Part shown: piece by piece, positions 56,376-64,000 of the stretch
Layout of the letters: the number at the start of each line of letters is the position of its first letter
Position numbering within the stretch: position 1 is the stretch's first letter
Position numbers and translations under genes: made by a program
Source of the DNA: Cristatella mucedo
Lineage: Eukaryota; Bryozoa; Phylactolaemata; Cristatellidae
Direction: 5' to 3'
Length of the DNA stretch: 64,000 bases
NCBI GenBank assembly: GCA_009760855.2
Contig: WPIO01000068.1
Span: 1,413,501 to 1,477,500 of the forward strand
Notes under the pieces: model-generated
What the model was told of the DNA's origin: nothing
The model's database searches: none
The model's input: the letters and a program-made list of their open reading frames with translations, nothing else

Positions 56376-56479
56376 CATCATGAGTGCTACAATTAATGCA
56401 AGGTGCACAGCGTGGTGTTGGTGACTTCTTTCTTGGGACGGACTCGTTTGCTAACTTGCATTAGAAATTCTCGCAGGTT

Positions 56480-57870
56480 GATGGGCGAGATTGAGCGAGT
56501 GTTGAGCTTCGCCAATATCTGTAACTCCACAAATACTATGTGGGTGGTACGCAGACGAGTTTTGTATATCGCATTCGTGGCCTAGGCACTTTCGGAACGC
56601 ATTCGGTACTTGGCAGACTTTATCTTACGCAGTAAAGAGAAAGTGAGAAGCATAGCATAGTCATGAATGCAGTTGAGGTAGTGATCGACATGGAAGTAGC
56701 AGCTCAGAATGGCTGGATAGGATGTGCCATAGTCGGCGGCAGGAGAGTAGTTGTCGCTGCGTAAGGATAGTGGAAGTTGCGTTCCGTAGTCTAAGACCTA
56801 CGGAGCTAATGCTTCTGTCGCCCACGGTCTTTAAGCGGAGGAAGGGAACACCTAATTTATTGTCCATACAGGACCAGAGGGCAAGAGGAGGCTGAAACTG
56901 GCCCTGCAGTTATAGCGGGCCTTGCGGGTCAGCGTAAGAACTTTGCACTGAATCCGTTGATCAACCGGCAGCCGTCCTAGCTCTCTTAGCAAAGGAGGCA
57001 CATGGTCAAAACCTCTGGTATTCGCAAACTGAATCTGTTGATCAACCGGCAGCCGTCCTAGCTCTCTTAGCAAAGGAGGCACATGGTCAAAACCTCTGGT
57101 ATTTGCCAACTAGCTTTGCAGCCGTACTCACAGCCAGCTGAAGTGACTTAATGGCTTTTTTCGGTAGCCCAGCCATAAGAGAATTACAGGAATCTAATCG
57201 AGATGGAACTAACAAGCTAGCCGATATTTGCATGCTACCATGGAAGATAGTTCCTAATATTAGATAAGGATCTGAGGTGGTGACTAGCTTTAGAAATAGT
57301 CTTCCTAATGATAATAATAATAACAATAGCTTATTGAACAGCCTGTTTTTGAATAGCGACAGAAGAGCCTTTTAGGGCTTATCACCACCGCTTGCAGTGG
57401 CCATAAAGGATCGCCCACAGAAGGATTCGAACCCATGACCTCGGGGCCGAGGTCATGAAAAGCGACCGCCTTAACTGGTTAGCCATTATGGCTCACCATT
57501 TTTTCCTTAACGAAGTTTTCAAAATTGAGCCAGCTGTCGAAGGCACCTGAATTCCGAGAACATGGTGGTAGTCGCACAACAGCATCATCTTTTAGAAGAG
57601 CAAGCCTTCTAGACCAGCCACACGCTTAGGTGTCCTGTGAGCAGCAGTTCGGTTTTGTCGTCTTTTAGTTTAAGAAAATTCGCCAACATCCAGGATCGAA
57701 TGTCGGCGAGACAGGAATTCAGTTTATCAGTTGCTGCAGAAGATTCCGACTGTTTAAATGACAAATACTCTCATACTCAAATATACTCAAATACTCTCAC
57801 TTATCATCAGCATAAAAGTGGTATTCTATTCCACGGGCCTGAATAACATTTTCGAAAGATTTGAGTATGT
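56480..57870 (-). mobile_element. LINE-B copy with SINE and internal tandem duplication
   Basis: It matches the copies at 48.4-50 kb and 51.6 kb. A tandem duplication of about 79 bp (56950-57028 and 57029-57108) repeats the LLRELGRLPVDQ codons. A family-B SINE interrupts it at about 57318-57500. The part at 57500-57870 aligns with 49310-49590. Confidence 0.7.
57318..57500 (-). mobile_element. tRNA-derived SINE (family B), nested
   Basis: On the minus strand: GGCTAACCAGTTAAGGCGGT (A-box region), then GGGTTCGAATCC (perfect B box). A palindrome, CATGACCTCGG mirrored by CCGAGGTCATG, lies just before the B box. The tail ends in ATTATTATTA. Confidence 0.7.
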
Positions 57871-58140
57871 ATACTAGCTGATTGAACAGCCTATTTTGTA
57901 TAGAGGCAGGAGAGCTTTTACGGCTATTATCACCGCTTGCAGTAGCCACAGAGCTTCGCCCAACGCAGAATTTAAACTCACGACCTTGGGACCGAGGTCG
58001 TGAAAAGCAATCACCTGGAGGTGAATCGCGTGAAATGGCCTGGCCATCACTGCTAAACGGAGTACAGCACGGGACCGAGGATGTCCCTTGAGCACGTTTC
58101 GAATTCGTTTCGAGGTCTTGGTTCGAATCGCTAGCATTGA
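57871..58140 (-). mobile_element. tRNA-derived SINE (family B), diverged
   Basis: Same unit as at 57.3 kb, with a diverged B box (GAGTTTAAATTC on the minus strand) and the palindrome CACGACCTTGG-CCGAGGTCGTG. TTGGTTCGAATC near 58118 on the plus strand suggests part of another tRNA-like unit. Confidence 0.55.
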
Positions 58141-58249
58141 GGTGCTACTAAATTTCGGTCGCTCTTGGCGGTGGGGCTCTCTTGCGCTATTTGCGCACGC
58201 TGTGTTTTGTAGGAATCGCTTTGGCTAAGCAGTCACCAAGTGATCGTAA

Positions 58250-58345
58250 TAGTATTAAGAATAATACGTTTGTATAGCGCCCGTATCAGAGAACCATCTC
58301 TTTAAAGGCACTTTAAAGATACTGTAAAGAAAGCATGATCACGTG
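58250..58345 (-). mobile_element. L2 tail remnant
   Basis: Diverged: ATAGCGCCCGTATCAGAGAA, then CTCTTTAAAGGCACTTTAAA and the AAGAAAGCATGATCACG block. Confidence 0.6.
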
Positions 58346-59189
58346 GTTAATAGTAAAATGCTTGACTTCAACGCGCTCAGTAAATTTATTGGAAGCGTGC
58401 ACGATGTCGCCGTGCACGGCTCCTAATGCTGCTGCCTAAGCCTGTGCTACCTTTCCTAGCAGGTCCGAGTGAGGTGGCAGCTGTTCGTACAAGTCACGTG
58501 ACGGACTGCAACTCGGCCCGCCGAGCTAATAAAATACACAACGGTGTCGTGTCGATTGCTATGGAAGAAGCTATTAGAGCGCAAGCTGTACTCTCCGATC
58601 GGTAAATGCGGCAGACTGGCGATCAAGATGGTCTGAAAAGAGAGCGGTAATGGACGCTGTAAATAAATAAATATATACATAAAGATATATGTATTTCTTC
58701 ATATTTATATATTATATATACATATATATAATAGCTATTATTATAAAAAAAATATTGCGATGCTATTAGGATTCTTGGCACGAGTGCTAGGTAAATTAAG
58801 AGCCACGAGCTCAGTCAGAGGGCGGTGAACCTCGCCCATCACAGTGTTGATCACGTGACCTTTGGCTCGCCCGCGACAGTCGTCATCCGACCACATCGCC
58901 TAAATCGCCCCCTCATCCTGCCCACCGCGCTTGGCGCGTGCCCGCGCAGCGAGGCGGCTTGCTGGACGCTTCGGCATTTCGCTCGCGACCTCGAGGCGGC
59001 GAGTTACCCAGAGTTCTCAAAGCTCCGGCTGCAGTGCTCGCGGTGCGTTTCTGACTCGTCGCACGCTGCTGACTCGTTCTCGCGACACGAAAGGCCCGGA
59101 ATTAACAAATGAAAGGCGGAAATATCGTAAAAAAGTTCGAGCACCACTTTGCCGCGCACTCGGCTTCGTAGCGCAGTTGTAAGCAGCTC
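58346..59189. other. Region downstream of the SLC26-like gene
   Basis: G+C-rich from 58.8 kb, with the likely 3' UTR of the minus-strand gene nearest it. No poly(A) signal was confidently seen, and no other gene. Confidence 0.3.
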
Positions 59190-59323
<134 letters not shown>

Positions 59324-59362
59324 CCCCTCGTCTCGTCCGAGGCTTGTGCGCGGCAGTCATGC

Positions 59363-61735
59363 CTAGGCCAGCAGCTCGCCGCCACCGGCGCCATCTTTCG
59401 CCTCCAGGCTCGCCACTCTGCCGCCGCCGTCGCCGCCGCCGCCGCCGTCGCCGCCGTCGCCGCCGTCGCCGCCGTCGCCGGCCAAGCACTTTTGAGCTTC
59501 CAAGTGAAGCTCGACGTCCTTGATGGTTAGGAACGCGGAATGGTACAGCATCGCGTCGGCCAGGCTGAGAGCGCGCCGCACCTGCGGCGCGCAGCCGGAG
59601 AAGTACAGTTCGACGCCGCCGTCATCCAGCAGCGCCTTTCGAAGCTTGCCGAGCGACTTCACCGCCGCCGTGTCGACGAAGCTGACGTGCGTGCAGTCGA
59701 CGACGACGGCCTCGACGTCCTCGCGCGCCGCGCGCTCCGCCTGCACGACCTTGGCGACCAGGTTGACGAAGCGGGCGCTGTTGACGAACAGGATGGGCGA
59801 GTTGTAGCGGACGACGACGACGTCGCGCAGCCGCGCCGTCATCCGGTACTTCGCGACGCTGTCGTAGGCGCTGTGGTCCACGCGGCCGACGGCGTAGACG
59901 CGGTTGAGCTGGACGCGCGCGGCGACGGTGAACACGTGGAAGCCGATGCCCACGATCATGCCAAGCTCGATGTCGAGCACGAACGTCGCGACGAACGTGA
60001 CGATCCAGACGACGAAGTCGATCTTGTCCTGCGCCCAGTACGCCTTCAGGTCGACGAACTGGAGCATGAGGCGCTTGAGCGAGACGCAGATGAGCGCCGC
60101 GATGCAGGCGAACGGCAGGTAGTACAGGTAGGGCGCTATGACGTACAGGACGAGGATGAGGACGACGCAGGCGACGAGGCCCGACACCTGCGTCTTGCAG
60201 CCGGCGGCGTCCTGCAGGAAGCAGCGCGGCGGCGACGCCGAGCCGGGGAAGCTGCCGAAGAAGGAGGCGAACAGGTGGTAGACGCCGGGCGCGAGCATCT
60301 CCTGGTTCTCGTTGATCTGGTATTTGTACTTCTCCTTGAAGAAGTTGGCCATCGTGTAGTTGAAGAGGAACACGAGGATGCTGATGATGAACGCGTCGCC
60401 GAAGTAGCTCTGCCAGTTGGTGAACTGCGGCACGGTGGGCGCCGGCAGGCCGACCGGCATCTTGCCGATCACCTCGACGCCGCTGGTCCGGTCGGGAATG
60501 TTCTCGAAATCGAGGTAGTACGACAGGACGGTGAAGAGGACGATGACGATCAGGTCGACCGGCACGGGCATGAACAGACGGTGACGCAGCTTGCGGTTCT
60601 TGTTTATGCCCACCTTGACGGCGAGCAGTAGCACCATGGAGACTAGGAAGCAGATGCTGCACATCCAGTTGATGTGCAGGAAGTTGACGAAAAAGTCGCG
60701 CCACAGGTAGTACAGCTTCAGCGGGCCCGAGTAGCTGCCGATGTAGTGGTGCTTGCCGAATGCCGCGTACTTGAGCTGGCTGGAGGCGATGTGGAACGAC
60801 GAGGCGCACGTGAACGACGAGATGAACACGGGCGATATGTAGTTGGCGATCAGTCCGCCGAAGCGGAGCAGGCCGAGCACGCACATAATGATGCCGACGA
60901 GGAAGCTCATGCTCGTGGCGATGTCCAGCTGCAGCGCGACGATCTGAGCAGGCGTCATGGCCGCCGCAGACGTTGCCACCGCCGCTGCCGCCGTTGCCGC
61001 CGAGGATAGGTTCGCGGCGGCCGACGTCGCTGCGAGAGACTCCGCGTACGTAGCGAGATCGCTCGCTGCCGTCGTCGAATTGAATGCATAGAACGCCGCC
61101 GCCGAAGAAGTGAGCGGCGGCGGGCCGGCGGTCGACGGAGAGCTTCCCACGCCACCGCCGCCGCCGCTGCTGGTGATGGCAGCCACCTCGCGATTGACGA
61201 CGGCGCCGACGAGCAGGCTGGTGAGCGAGTACGTTCCGACCGACATGTGCCTCGACGTGCCGAGCAAGGAGTAAATGGCCACGTGAAAGAACGACACGTA
61301 GATGCCGTTGATTGGTGGAAGACCGGCGAGCGCCGAATAGCCGAGTCCCTGGCCCGTGTGCAGCACGCTGACCGACAGTCCGGCCACGACGTCCATCACC
61401 AGGTCCTTTTTCCAGTCGTAGTGCCAAAGCGTGTCGATGAAGGGCACGTAGCGTAGCAGCAGCTGCAGCGGCGTGCGCTTGCAGAAGAAGGCTCGAGCGC
61501 GCGCCGCCAGGCGGCGCTCCGAAGCGTCGCGTCCCTTGCCCTTCTTGTACGACGAGTCGAACTCCTTGCACGAGCGCGCCAGCACTCGGTCGGCCGGAAA
61601 CGGGTCGCCGTCGTCATCAATGGGGCGGCGTCGCTGCAAAGCGGAATCCGCGCGCGCGTGCCAGCTCCGAAAGATGGCTGGCTCCCACGCTCGCGCGAGC
61701 GAGCGAGCGCGGGCGCCGGTCGCGACGCTGCTCAT
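59363..61735 (-). CDS. SLC26 family anion transporter (SulP + STAS), intronless
   Basis: A multi-pass plasma-membrane exchanger or channel for anions such as chloride, bicarbonate or sulfate. From ATG 61735 (A at -3) it is 790 aa, the usual SLC26 size. The SulP signature, GYSALAGLPPINGIYVSFF with LLGTSRHMSVGTYSLTSLLV, is at residues 132-177. The transmembrane region runs to about 607, and the STAS domain is about 632-746 (ILFVNSARFVNLV; VVVDCTHVSFVDTAAVKSL). Oddities: an Ala/Ser/Thr/Gly-rich loop of about 75 residues (186-262) with two N-glycosylation sequons (NST, NLS); SPPRCFLQ (501-508) where animal relatives usually have SMSRSLVQ; and a Gly-Asp C-terminal repeat (753-772) coded by GCC-type triplets. 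The frame stays open upstream to 62218, so a 951-aa form is possible. No introns interrupt it. The exact paralogue cannot be named. Confidence 0.9.
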   Translation of the reverse strand: MSSVATGARARSLARAWEPAIFRSWHARADSALQRRRPIDDDGDPFPADRVLARSCKEFDSSYKKGKGRDASERRLAARARAFFCKRTPLQLLLRYVPFIDTLWHYDWKKDLVMDVVAGLSVSVLHTGQGLGYSALAGLPPINGIYVSFFHVAIYSLLGTSRHMSVGTYSLTSLLVGAVVNREVAAITSSGGGGGVGSSPSTAGPPPLTSSAAAFYAFNSTTAASDLATYAESLAATSAAANLSSAATAAAAVATSAAAMTPAQIVALQLDIATSMSFLVGIIMCVLGLLRFGGLIANYISPVFISSFTCASSFHIASSQLKYAAFGKHHYIGSYSGPLKLYYLWRDFFVNFLHINWMCSICFLVSMVLLLAVKVGINKNRKLRHRLFMPVPVDLIVIVLFTVLSYYLDFENIPDRTSGVEVIGKMPVGLPAPTVPQFTNWQSYFGDAFIISILVFLFNYTMANFFKEKYKYQINENQEMLAPGVYHLFASFFGSFPGSASPPRCFLQDAAGCKTQVSGLVACVVLILVLYVIAPYLYYLPFACIAALICVSLKRLMLQFVDLKAYWAQDKIDFVVWIVTFVATFVLDIELGMIVGIGFHVFTVAARVQLNRVYAVGRVDHSAYDSVAKYRMTARLRDVVVVRYNSPILFVNSARFVNLVAKVVQAERAAREDVEAVVVDCTHVSFVDTAAVKSLGKLRKALLDDGGVELYFSGCAPQVRRALSLADAMLYHSAFLTIKDVELHLEAQKCLAGDGGDGGDGGDGGGGGDGGGRVASLEAKDGAGGGELLA
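59418..59480. repeat. GCC-type triplet repeat within the coding region
   Basis: CCGCCGTCGCCG units encode the Gly-Asp-Gly-Gly run of the transporter C-terminus. Likely length-variable. Confidence 0.85.
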
Positions 61736-63129
61736 CGTTTCGGCGCGCGAGCTTTCGGCGGCAGCTGCGGCGACGGCGACGGCGATGGCGCGCCGAAGGA
61801 GACCGCGACGAGCAAGCTGACCGACTTGACGGACAGACGGGGCGGGGTGGGTGTGATGACCGCGGAGCGCGGTAGAATCCAGCGCGAGTCGGAGCTGCAC
61901 TGCGGCTCGTCCCCACTCCGTCGCTAAGTAGCCAGAAAAAAAGAGCTGATCATCTGACTGAACATCTGACTGACTGAGCTTCGGCGGATCGATGCGGCGG
62001 CCGAGGGACGGACGAGGTGGATCGAGGCGGTGGCCGAGGGACGGACGAGCAGCAGCAGAGCTGGCAGATTTGGGTGTCTCAATCCGCGCGCCTCTGCGAC
62101 AAGCCTCTGCGGCAAGGCGATCGGCGAACGAGCGCGTTCGCGCTCTCGCGATGGCCGCTGCAAATTGCCGATCGACTGAGAAAGATCGAAAGAAATAGAA
62201 AGAAGAGTCTGCCGCCATCAAGCTGACGAGTCCTCCGAGGAGGGTGTCCTCATCCTGCGTTCGCTCGTCGTTTTAACTTCTTCGCGGAATCCTCGCGTCT
62301 TCTTCGAAAAGGGGACTTTTTGACTCGACCTGACCGCATCGACGTAGGAAACATCGCGAAAATATTCGGACTTCTTGATTTAATAACTCTTTAATTAATT
62401 TTATTTATTTATTCTTGATTAGACAACAATAAAGCCAAGCCAGTCAGTTGCGGCTTACACGCGGGCCGACACTCTTCCTCTGCTAACCCGCCGGCCAACG
62501 GCTGGCTGGACCGCAGCTGCGCAGCTGCGATCCAGCCAGCCCGTCCAGCTGGCGGCTCCGCGGGCGCAGGCCAGGGCGGCTGAGTGAGCTGCTCTCGCGC
62601 GCTGCTGCTTCGCACCCAAATGCACGGCTGTCGAAGCCCCATCGGTGTTTCCGTGTCGTCGCCTGTGGACTGTCGGAGCATCCGTTTCGTCAGGTTCCGT
62701 CACGTTTCTACTAGACTTTTAGAGCTCACCACGTGTAGCAGGTCTTACTGTCCGAGCCGTGAGAAGCTTGCCGTAGGCGATAAACATTTTGCAGCAAGTC
62801 TCATCTGCTGTACGCAGCGGCGACGCCACAATTTTCATCCACGCTGGCGAGGTCTGAAAAATGTCTATGCAGGGGCGAGTAACGCACGATTTCCGTGCTG
62901 GCGGGCAAATAATGCAAAATTCGGGTACAGACCAGTGTTTGTTAGACACGAACTATGCGGTTTCTCAACAAGCGGAATTAAGTCGTCATTTACGTCGTTG
63001 GTAACGGTCGGGCGTAGGAGTAGGTGGCGGCCCACGTCTCGCGGCCCCGCTGTGAAGGGGGAGGGTGCGAATAACCCCGCCTCCTTGGCCCCGCCACTGC
63101 AGGTAAGCGTCGCAACTGCCGAACGACAA
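61736..63129. other. Upstream of the SLC26-like gene; G+C-rich, no gene supported
   Basis: The immediate upstream region holds the possible N-terminal extension (61736-62218) and is the likely promoter side. Long frames on both strands (for example 62584-63615, plus) follow from high G+C content and run into the LINE-B fragment. None has a host-gene domain. Confidence 0.35.
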
Positions 63130-63665
63130 CACTGTTCATCAATCTGCTCTTCTGCCTATCGAGCAGCGTATCGACTTCTGAATGCGCTGACCCACAAGGC
63201 CCGCCACGGCTTGGCTCCTTCGTACCTAGTTGAACTGCTGCACCAGTTTCAGTCTCTTCGCGCTCTCAGGTCCTGTGTGGACAAGAAATTAGCGGTTTCA
63301 TTCCTCCTCTTAACAAACGTTGACGACGGAAAAGACGTCGGCGACGGAAGCTTTAGCTCCGCAGGTCTTAGACTGTGGAACTCGCTTCCACAATTCTTAC
63401 GCAACGACAACTACTCTACTGCTGCCGACTATGGCTCATTCTTTTCACTGGTCCTGAGCTGCTACTGCCATGCTACTCACTACCTCAACTGCTCTCCTGA
63501 CTCTGCTATGCTTCCGACTTTCTCTTTGTTGCGTGAGACGAAGTCTGTTGGCTACCGAATGCGTACCGAAAGCCGCTTAGGCTGTGAGTGCGCTATGCAA
63601 AACTCTCCTTCGTAACACCCACATGATCTTTATGACTTTGTGGAGGGACAGACGGAAATACATTA
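63130..63665 (+). mobile_element. LINE-B 3' fragment
   Basis: It encodes KARHGLAPSYLVELLHQFQS, then SSAGLRLWNSLPQFLRND, the LINE ORF end, and the 3' region with ACTTTGTGGAGGGACAGACG. The opposite strand of the same family appears at 51.6 and 56.5 kb. This copy is relatively well preserved. Confidence 0.75.
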
Positions 63666-64000
63666 CATTGCATTTTTAGATAGCTGGCTCTTTTCTTGCT
63701 CCAGCCGGACTCTCTGAATTAGTTGTCCATCAGTCCTCTCCCGTCGCACCGTCTGCTCTTCTGGCTCTGGTCGATTACTTGGTCGATTACTAAAATCCGA
63801 AGCCCTTTGCCTTGGAACTTCCGGTTTGCCGCTGGCCTTCGGTTTCTATGCTTCCAATTATTGGAACTCACTACCGAACGACATCACGCCAGGTCCTAAT
63901 TTCGATAAGCCCTTCCTTCACGATCGAGTCGGCCTCCGTTCACCCAAGGATCATTGCCAAACTCAGCTGGCCAGCTCGGAAGAGAGCACGCCGGCTAAAA
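63666..64000 (+). other. Possible LINE C-terminal remnant; otherwise anonymous
   Basis: ASNYWNSLPNDITPG near 63855-63900 resembles the W-N-x-L-P segment at the end of LINE ORFs, from a different family than the neighbours. Nothing else recognised. Confidence 0.35.

Noticed and set aside
59540-60631. 363-codon plus-strand open frame
   Set aside because: It is antisense to the SLC26-like gene, has a biased composition of Asp, Glu, Arg and Val typical of mirror frames in G+C-rich genes, and shows no domain.
59622-61571. 649-codon minus-strand open frame
   Set aside because: It is the +1 shadow of the SLC26-like gene, rich in Arg, Pro and His, without any family motif.
62584-63615. 343-codon plus-strand open frame
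   Set aside because: Its second half is the LINE-B ORF end and its first half is anonymous G+C-rich sequence, so it is a chance chimera.

Overview
The window is nuclear DNA of a metazoan, probably an invertebrate; I cannot name the species. The case rests on many L2/CR1-type LINE copies ending in (ATT)n, tRNA-derived SINEs, a hAT element resembling SPIN, long GA, CTGT and TG microsatellites, and one animal-type SLC26 anion transporter gene. Outside this gene and the virus-like block, nearly everything is transposon debris and low-complexity DNA. Most long open frames there are artefacts of GA repeats or of G+C-rich sequence.

Layout. 1-22.8 kb: a duplicated repeat (1-800 and 5015-6140), L2 fragments in both orientations (some nested), SINEs, microsatellites and G+C-rich gene-free stretches. 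22.84-41.5 kb: one strikingly AT-rich block, a decayed Polinton/Maverick (adintovirus-like) element. 41.5-59 kb: more L2, a second L2/CR1-like family (called LINE-B here), SINEs, very long GA tracts, a small unassigned ORF at 48 kb, and a LINE with a restriction-like endonuclease that carries a SPIN-like insertion. 59.36-61.74 kb: an intronless SLC26-like gene on the minus strand. 62-64 kb: G+C-rich sequence and LINE remnants.

The virus-like block encodes a protein-primed-type DNA polymerase B (41.5-39.8 kb), small unknown proteins, two fibre-like genes built on a D-P-x-N-x-x-D-A-x-x-K-x-Y motif, a hydrophobic protein, an HNH endonuclease, a packaging ATPase, a coiled-coil protein, two related structural proteins, a minor-capsid-like protein, a double-jelly-roll-type major capsid protein, a YqaJ/RecB-like nuclease joined in frame to fibre repeats, a zinc-finger protein and an rve integrase. 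Polymerase at one end and integrase at the other is the usual Polinton plan. Almost every large gene is broken by stops, 1-bp shifts or L2 insertions, so this is a fossil. The polymerase-side end was lost where an L2 now begins. No terminal inverted repeats were found.

The most interesting signals are: (i) a short conserved element, roughly TATATAGAAATG, that runs into the start codon of ten or more genes of the block on both strands; (ii) the nuclease/fibre fusion and the paired fibre genes; (iii) the SPIN-like hAT element, whose family is known for horizontal transfer, with 8-bp target duplications inside an RLE-type LINE; and (iv) tRNA-derived SINEs that share the L2 3' tail.
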